64,000 bases of DNA from Excoecaria cochinchinensis (lineage: Eukaryota > Streptophyta > Magnoliopsida > Malpighiales > Euphorbiaceae): contig CANTUQ010000073.1 in assembly GCA_947683425.1 (NCBI GenBank), positions 5,180,501 to 5,244,500 on the forward strand. The letters run 5' to 3'. A model generated the notes under the pieces. It was given only the letters and a program-made list of their open reading frames with translations, was not told where the DNA came from and made no database searches. Below, in pieces: positions 12,059 to 21,561 of this stretch (position 1 is the first letter of the stretch; every line of letters begins with the position of its first letter). The position numbers and the translations under genes were made by a program.

Positions 12059-12522
12059 CCGCCCCATGAACCCAAAAATCAAATAATTTGCAAAAATCAA
12101 CCCAAAATCCTAGATCTCAACCTTCAATTCACCTTCAAACTAGTAATTCTCATCAATAGAAGAACAAATTGAAACCTAGATTAAAGCTAAAAACGAGAAA
12201 AAATTAGACTAGAAAGTGAAACTCAAATACCTTAAACACAAATCAAACATAAATATTTTTAAGAAACTCAAATCACAGATCTGAAATTATACACCGCCCC
12301 ATGAACCCAAAAATCCAATAATCTGCAAAAATCAACCCAAAATCCTAGATCTCAACCTTCAATTCACCTTCAAACTAGTAATTCTCATCAATAAAAGAAC
12401 AAATTGAAACCTAGATTAAAGCTAAAAACGAGAAAAAATTAGACTAGAAAGTGAAACTCAAATAACACAAATCAAACATAAATATTTTTAAGAAACTCAA
12501 ATCACAGATCTTAAATTATACA
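12059..12522. repeat. 235-bp direct duplication inside the hAT-type element
   Basis: 12059-12293 is repeated at 12294-12522 with a few substitutions and a small deletion (ATACCTTAAACAC against ATAACAC). The junction is head to tail with no spacer. Confidence 0.92.
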
Positions 12523-12856
12523 AGTTCAAAGTTACCAACAGAGGAGAAGACGACTGGGTGGGTGGAGACAGGAGATCAATGGCGATTGATTTTGCAGGAG
12601 ATCGACAGCGACAAGAGATCGATACTCTGCAATAGGAAAGGGCAAAGAGAGGCAAAGAGATGGTTCTTCATTTTGCTGCAATAGAAAAGGGTTAGGAGAG
12701 GCAAATAAATGGTACAGGAAGAAGAAAGGGAAACAGGGAAGGGCACTGGAATAGGAAAGGAAAATAGCAAAATGAATAATGATGGTAAAACAAAGAGAAA
12801 AAAGAATAAAAAAATGTTAAAAAAATGAGTGGCCAAGGAAAAAGAACAAAAAAATG

Positions 12857-12920
12857 TATGGCCAAGGAATTGAACTTGGGCAAGTAGAGTGTGAAAGCTA
12901 TTATCTCCACCACTAGGCCA
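12857..12920 (-). other. tRNA-like segment with A-box and B-box motifs
   Basis: On the minus strand the segment reads TTTGGCCTAGTGGTGGAG... and ends AAGTTCAATTCCTTGGCC. It has an A-box-like GCCTAGTGGTGGAG, a B-box-like AGTTCAATTCC, and complementary ends GGCCTAG/TTGGCC. This resembles the head of a tRNA-derived SINE or a decayed tRNA copy. No 3' poly(A)/T tail or flanking duplication is visible, and I do not call it a functional tRNA. Confidence 0.45.
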
Positions 12921-14780
12921 AAGCTCTAAAATTTAATAAAAGCCTCATGTATAATATATAAAGGTTTGGTCGGGTTCGGGTTAAGCAAGTTCCACCCGAA
13001 CCCAAAATTTCAATATTTTTAACATTTGAACCGAACCGAACTATCCGAATAACCCTATACGAACAACTAGTTCGGTTCAGGCTGTTTGGGTCAGTTCGGG
13101 TTTTGCACACCCCTAATAATTAGATTCAAATTGTGGAAAAATCTACTGATTCGGTAAAGTGTATTGGTCTTTGTGACGCGCGTCGGATCCCTGCGGCCGC
13201 CCGTTCGACTGCCTGCTTGAGGGCGATCGGGGCATTTGTGGGTCCGTTGACAGCTTGCATTAAATCGCAAGTGCGTCTATGTTTGGCAACAAGGAGGTAT
13301 CATGGAGTCGCCACCCAATAGAACATCGAGAAAGTTACTCTCGCCTCGGAGAGCGTAAGACTGCGCTCGGTATCCATTTTGGGCCAGCCAGAGGGGTTTT
13401 GGAAGGTAAATCTCTCGCCCTAAGGAGCCTAGGATTAGCGCTAAAATCTCGTGGCACAAAAAGGTGTCTTGGAGGGTAGACCTCTAGCCTCTTTGAGCCC
13501 AAAGACCAGAGCTGGGTCCGGGATTTCTCATCTATTTCTACCTCGATTATTTTATGATCAAATTTTAATTATCATTGATTCGCTCTCTCTCCACACGATA
13601 CAATTGATTAAAGGCGCATTTATTCACATTCGGAAAGCAGTAAATGGTCAAAATAAAAAGTGAAAGCAATAAATTACAATAATACAAGGAGCGGAATACA
13701 ACTCCCTTTATAAATGTGCGATACATACACGAATCGGGGCATTATTTATTTTTGAGGACTTTGGTCCTCGCATGCACCATTATCAAAAGTGGATATTTTT
13801 ATTTGTGATGATCTTTATTGGATAAAAATAGGGCATTGGACCCTTGCTTTTGTGTAAACCTCATTTTATTGAATATAAAACATTGAGTCATTTTTATACA
13901 TTAATGAGATATGAAAAGAGTATATCCATATACATAAAATTAATAAAAAAACAAATGAAGGAAATAATCAAGAGAATTAGGAAACAAAATCGGACGAAAT
14001 CCTCCGAATATGGTAGATAGCCGCTCAAGCTCGGGATGGTCCAAGAGAATCAATATACACTCATAGAAAATTAAAAGATGTCAATATACATAAAATCAGT
14101 ATATGGGAATCCCCAAGGGACTTGAAAAAGACGAAAAATCATTTAAAAGGGAAGAGACAGAACCCACCGACGGCCTCTTTTAGGTGACCGACGAGCGTCA
14201 GTCAAGATAACCGACATGTCCGTCTGTCACTCAAAAGAAGGGCGTCTATAGGTGAGGTGACCGACAGGCATCGGTGAAAGAGATGACCCGTCGGTTACCA
14301 CTGTCTCCGAAAAAACAGAAGAAAGAAAACTCTTTTCAAAGCCAAAAAAGAAGTTTTATCATAAAAATATATAAAGAGAGCCAAAATAAAGAAGAATGAT
14401 GGCAAAATTGAAAGAATCAACAAATAAAGAACAAATATGAAATGATATGGAAAAGGAATCCGGAATATTTACCCTCAGATAATCGCTTTGGGTGAGATTC
14501 TTGTGTTGATTAGAGCCTCGCGCGTTGCACGAGAAGCAAAGATGAAGGATCAAAGAAAGAAAAATAGACTATTTCTTCTTTAACCCTTCAAAAGACTGAT
14601 TTTGGAATCAAAATCTAAGGAAAACTAATTAGTTTTAGTTCCTTTGATTGATTTGATCATCCTTTTAAAAAGATTTCTTTATGAAATGTGTTTGCTGGAA
14701 GAGAGAGAAAATATGCTTGAATTTTGGCAGAGTTTCCCCTCTTGAAAATTTTTGGAACCCTTTTCTATTGAAAATCCGGA

Positions 14781-14790
14781 GCTTTTATAA
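14781..14790 (-). promoter_or_regulatory. TATA box of LTR A
   Basis: Minus-strand TTATAAAAGC in the LTR's transcriptional orientation, about 430 bp from its start. GACGGGC motifs flank it on both sides. Confidence 0.55.
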
Positions 14791-15010
14791 GCCAGACACG
14801 ACCGACGGGCGTCGTTGTATGGAGGCGGGCGTCGAAAGAATCCTTCTGACACAAGGATTCGTCCGACGGCCCTGCCACATCCACCGACGGGCGTCGGAAC
14901 GGTTGCGTGTCCCGGAAAACCAGGCGGCGTTCTGACAGGGGCGGTGATTTTTCGACTGGTGTCGAAAAATGCCACAAGCCGTCGGTGACCCTAGGCGACG
15001 GGCTGGCTTC

Positions 15011-15031
15011 ACAGACGGGCTGGCCGTCTGT
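15011..15031. promoter_or_regulatory. Palindromic ACAGACGG-N5-CCGTCTGT motif in LTR A
   Basis: Perfect 8-bp inverted repeat around GCTGG, within about 210 bp of the LTR start. The same core GACGGGCTGGCCGTCTGT recurs in the divergent promoter at 19607-19627. It may be a transcription factor site or a U3 repeat; the binder is unknown. Confidence 0.5.
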
Positions 15032-15222
15032 GGAGGAAAAAATGCCTATTGACTCGAAGATCCCCTGTTTTCTCCCCCTCTGACTACGAAAGGTAAAAAG
15101 ACTCACTTCTCGTGAAATGCGGGACTAAAACCCCCAAATCCAAACCATTTATACAGGCTCGGATACTGATTTCATCATAGGGTAACCTCTGATCCGGACC
15201 GCTCCGGGACACGGTGCTTACA

Positions 15223-15245
15223 GTTGTCCCCAGTTTTGGGGAAAT
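15223..15245 (-). other. Polypurine tract of the LTR A unit
   Basis: Minus strand TTTCCCCAAAACTGGGGACAAC directly before the LTR start. The same GGGGCAACTG-type tract precedes LTR B (37503) and LTR C (40335), supporting a shared element type. Confidence 0.65.
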
Positions 15246-15406
15246 TAGTGCACAAGCGCCTAGATAAGCCAAAACTCAGAGAAAGGACAGAAAGAAAGAA
15301 GGCGTACCTGCGACGGTTCTTACCTTTCTTGCCCTTTGCCGGGTAGACCTCGTCTCGGTCTGTTCGGCGATGCGAAGATACCCCTACTGATCTCGTCTCG
15401 ACTGGT

Positions 15407-16310
15407 AGGTGTATGTGAGACGTAGCATTCTCTCGCCACAATCCCGATGTGAAGAGCGGTGTTTCTCCAACCACAGCTTCGATTTGAAGTTCCCTTGCTA
15501 ACCTCCATTCGATCTGCAAGGTGCGTAGCACTCTCTGGCTGCCGCGCGAACTGTGAGATGTAGCATGCTTTGGCTACAATCTCGGTCTGGTGAAGAGTAG
15601 TGTTTCTCTAACTGCAGCTTCGATCTGAAGTTCCCTTGCTAACCCCCATTCGATCTGCAAGGTGCGTAGCACTCTCTGGCTGCCGCGCGAACTGTGAGAT
15701 GTAGCATGCTTTGGCTACAATCTCGGTCTGGTGAAAAGCAGTGTTTCTCTAACTGCAGCTTCGATCTGAAGTTCCCTTGCTAACTCCCATCCGATCTGCA
15801 AGGTGCGTAGCACTCTCGGGCTGCCGCGCGAACTGTGAGATGTAGCATGCTTTGGCTACAATCTCGGTCTGGTGAAGAGCAGTATTTCTCTAACTGCAGC
15901 TTCGATCTGAAGTTCCCTTGCTAACCCCCATCCGATCTGCAAGGTGCGTAGCACTCTCTGGCTGCCGCGCGAACTGTGAGATGTAGCATGCTTTGGCTAC
16001 AATCTCGGTCTGGTGAAGAGCAGTGTTTCTCTAACTGTAGCTTCGATCTGAAGTTCCCTTGCTAACCCCCATCCGATCTGCAAGGTGCGTAGCACTCTCT
16101 GGCTGCCGCGCGAACTGTGAGATGTAGCATGCTTTGGCTACAATCTCGGTCTGGTGAAGAGCAGTGTTTCTCTAACTACAGCTTCTGCTTCTGCTGGCCT
16201 CATCTCGGCTTGCGCAGGGTTGAAGAGATGTAGCGCTCTCTGGCTACAAACTCGATTTGGTGAAGTGCGGCACTCTCTGACTACAGCTTCGATCTTGTGA
16301 GGTGAAAAGT
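15407..16310. repeat. 141-bp tandem array
   Basis: The phrase GAACTGTGAGATGTAGCATG begins at 15548, 15689, 15830, 15971 and 16112, an exact 141-bp period. A more diverged unit precedes it (15407-15547) and a partial one trails it to about 16310. Units differ at only a few positions. Each contains GTAGC-ATGCTTTG-GCTAC, able to form a small hairpin. The array sits directly upstream (minus strand) of the PPT, the position where Tat/Ogre elements are known to carry hypervariable tandem repeats. Confidence 0.95.
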
Positions 16311-16630
16311 AGTATTTCTTTGTACCTGTGTGATAAAAGGTTTTGTTAGTTCATGTTTGAATGGTTATTTTTTAACCTGTTATTAATGGTGTGATTTTGC
16401 TTTTATCTGTTATGCCATGTTTCATTTATTCTTTTTTATTGAGTTGTTATTCATCATTTTTTCACCATTTTTGTTTTAGAGTATGAGTGATTGTGAAGGT
16501 ATATATTCATCTGCTATATGAATGAATCATAAATGCATAAATTTTGAAACAAAAGTTTTTCACTAGAAATATCTATTTTGTACAACGTATATACAAAGTA
16601 CAAATATACAAAAATATGACTCCCTGAATA
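16311..16630. other. Spacer between array and ORF
   Basis: T-rich, with no supported gene. It probably contains the 3' UTR of the minus-strand ORF above it. Confidence 0.4.
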
Positions 16631-16837
16631 TCATAGGGGTGTGTAGTCAGAGGGCTCATCGGGGTCCTCATCATTCGATATATGCACTGTCCCGGGCGGA
16701 GGTGGAGGCGGAGCTGGCCGTGCCGGAGGTGGAGGCTGAGTTGTGGAGGGTCCTGCCTCGGCATCGTGGGCCCGCCTGAATCGGATCTGAGCGTGGCCAT
16801 CCAAGAAAGGCTGGGTGCAGGTCCTGATAAACTCCAA
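16631..16837 (-). pseudogene. Possible displaced C-terminal tail of the coiled-coil ORF
   Basis: A 68-residue frame starting four bases beyond the stop of the large ORF, in another register. It has a proline block (PPPPARPAPPPPPPG) and an acidic end (SNDEDPDEPSDYTPL). The composition resembles the Pro-rich, acidic regions of the large ORF, so it may be its original C-terminus separated by a frameshift. It could also be chance in GC-rich DNA. Confidence 0.3.
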
Positions 16838-16840
16838 TGT

Positions 16841-18663
16841 CTATGATACTGTGCCTCCCAACTTCTTGAACGCCTTGCTCAATTGAGTGGTCTGCTCGCT
16901 GGCGGCCCCCTTCATGTGCTCTAGGCGCTGCTCTATCTGGTCCCTGAACTCCCTCATGGTCTGAGACAAAGGTGGGAGTATCCCTTCTATCGCCTGGACG
17001 CGGGATCTCAGAGAGTCGAGTGACTCATCAATCACCTGTAGGGTCATGTCAACCCTCTGAGACGCCTGGTCCTGTGACGTCCTCAAATCATGAGCGAGCT
17101 GCTGCCTAAGCTCCCTCTGGCCCTGAGCAATCTGCTCGATCAGCCTCAACTGCTCACCTCTGAAGGTCTCTATGACCTGAGCCTGCTCATCCCTGAAGGC
17201 ATCCATGATCCGAGCCTGCTCCCGCGTAGTATGCTCGATGTAGCCGGCCTGCTCCCGGGCTAATCGCTCCACTGACTGGGACTGCTCCTGAATGGCAGCC
17301 TGCTGGCGGTCCAACCTCTCATGAATAGCTCTGTCTCTCTCATCCTGCCGTCGCTCTAAAGTTGCGAACATGGAAGTGAGGAGCTGAGAGAAGTCGGGCT
17401 GTGCTGGCTGCTGCTGTGGTGGCTCTAGAGGCGGTGCTGTAGAGGTGGATGCCCCCGGGTCGCCTCTAGAATAAGGATGATACCTCTTGGGGGGGCCGTG
17501 GGTAGTCCTATGCACTCTGAAGCCCGGCGATGGGACAGGAGTCGGTGCTCGGGATGCTGGTGAGGCAGCAAAAAGATCATCCATCGTGATCTCTATATCG
17601 AAGTCCGAAGGGGTCCTGGGCTGCTCCTGCTGCTGCGGCGGTGGCACCGTCTGAGGCTGAGGAGGCTGGGGCTCTGGCTCTGGATGTAGAGGCTGGTGCT
17701 CTGGCTGAGGCTCGGGCTGAGGCTGGAGCTCTGGCTGCGGAGGCTGATCCTCTGGGTGCTCCGGGTGGTCTGGATCTGGACCTAAGGGGGGAAGTGAGAA
17801 CATCCGCCGGGTCTCGCGAATGGTCAGCACCCTGTAGGCCTCTGCCTGACCTGATATCGGGGAGATCATCCCCATCTGCACTGCCGCGGCTGCATCCAGA
17901 TGGATCCCCTCTGCCAAGGGTCCTCTCAATCTGTCAGGGGTAACTCCCAATCTCAGAAGCAGCCGGGTGATAACTCCTCCCACTATCACCACAGGTGTCA
18001 ACCCTCTGCCGACTCTGGTCAAGTTGGCCAAGATCTCATGGCTAATGTTGAGACGCTGGCCTGCCACCTTAGCCCAGAGGCTCCAGATCTCGGCCGCATT
18101 AAGCGACCCTGGATTACCAGCTCGACCGAGGTACGAACTGGACAACACTCTGTGCAAATACCGGAGTGCCTGAGACACTAGTACGGTGCTCTTTGCTGTA
18201 TCATGATCATACAGCACTCCCGGTATGGCAATAGCCGCCCAATGGGCGCGTCTAACAGCTCGCCGTGGGATCTCGACCCCCTCCTCTGTAGGGAGGCCCA
18301 TAGCCTGAGCGAATCTCTGTCTAGTGATACTGTAGTGGTCGCCATCAAACCAAAACTGGACCACCCCTGTGTCGGTATCTGCACTCTAAAAACCGGCATA
18401 GCGGAGAGTGGCCAGGACCTGGTGAGTAGCTTTCGGAAAAGTCTGGAAGGAGGGCTCAAGGAACTCTGTCCAACCAGCACCCTCGACGAGCAAATCAAAC
18501 TCTAGGGCCATCCCTAGGGCCTCTAGAACGGCCGGGACACGAAATGGCTGGCCTGAAGCTCTACCTGAGCCAACGCTCTATACCTCTGAGCTGACTCGAC
18601 ATCCATCCAACCCGAAACTACGATCTCGGGCTGGGCCCGCGGTGCTCTACATCTGGGAGGCAT
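16841..18663 (-). pseudogene. Long Pro/Gln-rich coiled-coil ORF (putative plant transposon protein / Athila ORF1-like)
   Basis: Probable start is the ATG at 18663 (MPPRCRAPRAQP). About 40 codons later a one-base frameshift near 18535 moves the frame, and a TAG at 18386-18388 follows in VLATLRYAGF*SADTDTG. Beyond it, 18385-16841 is open for just over 500 codons; the first start-like codon there is GTG, so this is not an independent start. Regions of the open part: a globular N-terminus (residues 1-205, opening VQFWFDGDHYSITRQRF) resembling the 'putative plant transposon protein' domain of Tat/Athila-like elements; a Pro/Gln/Glu low-complexity stretch (about 206-335); a charged heptad-rich coiled coil (about 340-500). 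The DNA is GC-rich against AT-rich flanks. Orientation matches LTR A, with the divergent promoter upstream. Family assignment is moderate and function unknown; a structural or gag-like assembly role is conceivable. Confidence 0.6.
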
Positions 18664-19825
18664 CCTGCAAAAACGGAAAAAATTAGATAGTGAAAATCTG
18701 ACAAAATAAGTATTATTAGACTTATTTTCAAGGTGAAGGCCCATTTAGGCCTCACCGGGGCAATGGCGGCCCGAAAACTAGATAAAGAAAGCTGATAATA
18801 ATAAAAAAAAGGAAAAGGGCAATGGCTGCCTACATGTTTTGCACATATAAAAGCAAAAACAACAGGCAATTAGCATGGAAATAATTTGAAGCAAATAAAG
18901 AAAATGGGCTTTCTAGGTCCCAAGGCATGCATTATACATGAAAATATTCAATTCTAGAATAAATAATAAAAATTTGGGCAGTACCCCGGCAGGGGTATGC
19001 CCGACCTCCTGCATAAAAAGGCAACAAAATAGGCCTCGGGCCTCAACTATAATATATGCATGTAAATAGGACGCACCCCGGCAAGAGTGAGTCCCCAACA
19101 ACACAAAACAATGGCCTCAGGCCTCAAAAGCAATATATGCGCAGAATAGTGCGCTAGAAAAGGTCTATTTCTAAAGCACCAAAGTTATAGAAAAATTCTA
19201 TTTCTATGTGATTGTGCAAAGATTCAGGTTTAATTGCATAAAAAAAATAAAGAAAAATGGGCAGCATCCCCCCTAAATTTCTAAGACATCTAAAACTTTC
19301 TAATCATTTCTAAAGATTAAAAGAAGAAGAAATGAAGAAATAAATTAAAAAAAGTAGTTATTTACTTAATTGTAGTCGCGAGAAGTGTAGAAACTAAAGA
19401 AATATGAATATCCAAGCACCCGGTGAGTAGAGAATGCGAAAATATGAAGAAATCGCGAAAAAATAAGAAGAAATGCTTGAAAAACCGCTAAAAAACGCTA
19501 AAAAATGGTTTGAGAGAGGAAAATGAAAGGGACAGCAGCGTTTGCACCGTCTGTCACTCGCCCTTATATAGAATTTCGTGACCGACGGGCTGGGCATCTG
19601 TAGGTGACCGACGGGCTGGCCGTCTGTCACGCAATAAATGCAAGTTAATGCGCGTGATGAATGCAATGCTGACGTCTGCCTAGTGGATCTCTACCGACGG
19701 GCAGGCCGTCTCTCTGGAGAGATGGGTAGGCCGTCAGTGACGCTTCCCTATAAATTCTTACAAAATTTTTGCTCTTCTTGTGTCTCTTCATTTTCCAACA
19801 TCTTGAGCCTTTCATCTCTCCCAAT
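18664..19825. promoter_or_regulatory. Divergent intergenic region with opposed TATA boxes and GACGGGC repeats
   Basis: Lies between two ORFs transcribed away from each other. A minus-strand TATA (CTATATAAGGG, 19571-19561) faces the coiled-coil ORF, and a plus-strand TATAAA (19749-19754) sits 72 bp before the ATG of the plant-mobile-domain-like ORF. Between them are three copies of CCGACGGGC(T/A)GG (19581, 19607, 19694), two extended to palindromes with GGCCGTC. The part 18664-19500 is AT-rich and includes three copies of GGCCTC(G/A)GGCCTC-like text (about 18745, 19033 and 19113). This is inferred from sequence only. Confidence 0.55.
19749..19754 (+). promoter_or_regulatory. TATA box of plant-mobile-domain-like ORF
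   Basis: TATAAA in CCCTATAAATTC, 72 bp before the ATG at 19826, a normal plant spacing. Confidence 0.55.
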
Positions 19826-20790
19826 ATGTCTTCTTCTCTAGCCCAAAGGATGCACCGTATCTTAGATGACAAACACACTTGGGGAGAAGGCGCCCTTTCC
19901 TCTCTGTCCGGGCTGAAATATCTGTGCCGGGTCAAAGTCGATCAGAACCTCCTTCTGGCGGCGACCCACTTCTGGAACCCTCGGTTTCACGTCTTCCGGT
20001 TCACCTACCAGGAACTGTGCCATTTGCCTGAAGAGTTAGCTACCATTCTGGGAGCCTGGTTCCCTCCTAGCGCTCTGCCTTGCGTCCCCCGCTGCGGCCT
20101 ATTCCAGACTCGGGACATAGCCATAGCTCTCGGCATACCTTCTTCTGAGGCCGTCCGGCTGATTCCTCCGGGCTCTTCCTTTGCTCTGGGGCCACTGATC
20201 GAGGCTTTGGATCAGTTCACCAACATCCCCACCTACCGGGTAAGCATCACCTTCTTGTTTTGCATGGTGAACTTCCTCACTGTTGTTCCAGGGGGTTTAA
20301 CAGGTGACTCCCGCCTGTTCGGAGTCCTGAGCGACTTTCATCTGGGATTATCACCCTTACCGCTCATTCTGGCTGAAACCATTCTGGGCTTGGACGATGT
20401 GAGCTCTGGATCCACTACAACCTTTACCGGCAGCCCCTTATTGCTCTAGGTACGTCATTATTTTAAAGGTAGTGCGTCCCTTATGGATTTTCACACTACC
20501 TTTTCTTAGCGGGAGGTGCGTCCTTTCGGATTTTCACACAACCCTGTGCCTTATTTTTGCCTGAAGTAAACCCTACTTACTCCAGCGGCTTTCTCTTTTT
20601 TTTTTCTTTTTCTTCTCTTCTTTCTTTTTATTTTTTCTTTTTATTTTTTCTTTCTTTCTTTCTCTTTCTTTCTTTTTATTTATTTATTTATTTTTCCAGA
20701 TCTGGCTGCAAGAGAAACTGAAGATGCTGTCTGAGCCACCCCCTCGAGTTACTCCACAGTACTCGCTGAGCCACTTTCTGCCGCGTTGAC
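19826..20790 (+). pseudogene. Plant-mobile-domain-like ORF, spliced, truncated
   Basis: ATG at 19826 follows the TATA at 19749. Exon 1 (19826-20449) encodes about 207 residues: MSSSLAQRMHRIL, then LLLAATHFWNPRFHVFRFTY and QELCHLPEELATILG, a pattern like the plant mobile domain / DUF7745-type proteins carried by Tat-like elements. It ends GSPLLL-TAG directly before GTACGT. A 250-bp intron (20450-20699) has a long CTTT-rich polypyrimidine tract ending CCAG. Exon 2 resumes IWLQEKLKMLSEPPPRVTP and ends near 20790, where similarity to the copy at 42.3-43.0 kb stops. In that copy the exon 2 equivalent runs much further, so this one is truncated. It lies antisense to LTR A and the coiled-coil ORF. 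The in-frame TAG at the donor occurs in both copies. Function in the element is unknown. Confidence 0.6.
20591..20699 (+). repeat. CTTT-rich polypyrimidine tract
   Basis: About 110 bp of almost pure C/T with (CTTT)n and (TTTA)n runs ending TTTTTCCAG. It forms the 3' end of the inferred intron. A shorter T-run sits at the same place in the 42-kb copy. Confidence 0.85.
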
Positions 20791-21561
20791 GACTGCAAGG
20801 GTGTGCCACTACTGGTGAAGGCATTACTAGATTTTTAGCTCAATCGGAGTCCATTTGGGCCTCGGTTCACTCAAACCGGTTCGATTCGATCAATTTTTGT
20901 TCTGCTGTAACATACAACTTTAAAGCTATCAAAATTCACAAAAATCACTTCAATTGCCTTATTTTACACACTTAACATCCATTAGGACTCATTAACCAAT
21001 TATAACCCCATGGTCAAACCCCGGTTCAAATTGAACCAAACCGGAGGCCAACTTCAGAATGACTTTCGGAGGTAAATTTAATTCCGTTTTCAGCTCAAAT
21101 TTTACCAATAGACTCTTAACGGCCCACATATCATTTTCGCGGAATAAAAATTCTTCGGACAACGGATGGTTGGGTTCGCTGTATAGCCACTTCGGGGTTA
21201 TCCATTCCGGAATCGCTATACTTCCAGCTCACTTAACACTGAACTTTAACACTGGCAAACTCACTCCCAACATTGTTCGGCACTGCGATCATCATGGTAA
21301 CACTGAAATTATATAATTACACTACTAGATCGGTATTTGGACCGCTACACAATGGTGGCCAAGCAACGGAGATTTCGGTGGCGGCACCTGCTGGAGTTGA
21401 TAGTGGGTGAGGGAGAGATTGCAAGAGAAAGAGACAGTGAGGGCGAGAGGGGGAAAAGGGACCTGATTTAGGGATTTTAATTAATTTTCCTAACAAAAAC
21501 TGCATTACCGTTAGTACATTCACTAATGGAAATCCATATTTTGCCAGCATACTTAAGATTT
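20791..21561. other. Unassigned DNA between the Tat-like unit and the hAT element
   Basis: No convincing gene. It contains CCGGTTCAAATTGAACC-like inverted text (about 21002-21047) and short ORFs without recognisable domains. The right edge (AGATTT, 21556-21561) is the target duplication of the neighbouring hAT. Confidence 0.4.

Larger units (their letters stand above)
11937..13115. mobile_element. Non-autonomous hAT-type element
   Basis: Twelve-base terminal inverted repeats CAGAGGTGTGCA (left) and TGCACACCCCTA (right) differ at two positions. They are flanked by a perfect 8-bp duplication ATAATTAG (11929-11936 and 13116-13123), the size expected for hAT. Both subterminal regions are packed with GGTTCGGGT / ACCCGAACC motifs (11945-12060 and 12963-13105). 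The 1179-bp interior encodes no transposase; it holds a 235-bp tandem duplication and a tRNA-like segment. Movement would have depended on an hAT transposase elsewhere. Confidence 0.85.
13174..15222 (-). mobile_element. LTR A: Tat/Ogre-like LTR (3' LTR of the 13-21 kb unit)
   Basis: Read on the minus strand it starts TGTAAGCACCG at 15222 and ends CGCGCGTCA at 13174, like LTR E (49181-51456), which starts TGTAGACACTGG and ends GCGCGTCA. A PPT-like run abuts its start (15223-15245). A minus-strand TATA (TTATAAAAGC, 14790-14781) lies about 430 bp in. U3 carries several (C/A)GACGGGC motifs at 14798, 14884 and 15012. No primer site follows its end at 13173, so it is a 3' or solo LTR. Small GC-rich ORFs on both strands here show no domain. 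Confidence 0.75.

Noticed and set aside
12576..12913. Minus-strand Phe/Leu/Ser-rich ORFs
   Set aside because: Low-complexity translation of purine-rich DNA inside the non-autonomous hAT element.
12857..12920. Functional tRNA gene
   Set aside because: No complete cloverleaf or clear anticodon stem could be drawn; kept only as a tRNA-like segment.
15084..15531. Minus-strand ORFs up to 118 codons
   Set aside because: They span the LTR/PPT/array junction; no motif, and the frame follows the 141-bp repeat rather than a protein family.
16841..18364. Treating the long open part (507 codons) as an intact gene starting at 18364
   Set aside because: The first codon is GTG, homologous-looking protein continues upstream through a TAG and a frameshift, so it is a broken longer ORF.
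17641..18505. Plus-strand ORFs of 68-106 codons
   Set aside because: Antisense shadows of the GC-rich minus-strand coiled-coil ORF; Ala/Leu/Glu-rich composition and no domain.
20806..20818. CACTACTGGTG as the left end of the CACTA-like element
   Set aside because: Only the first five bases match the right terminus (CACTATAAGAAAA), and no 3-bp target duplication is seen.
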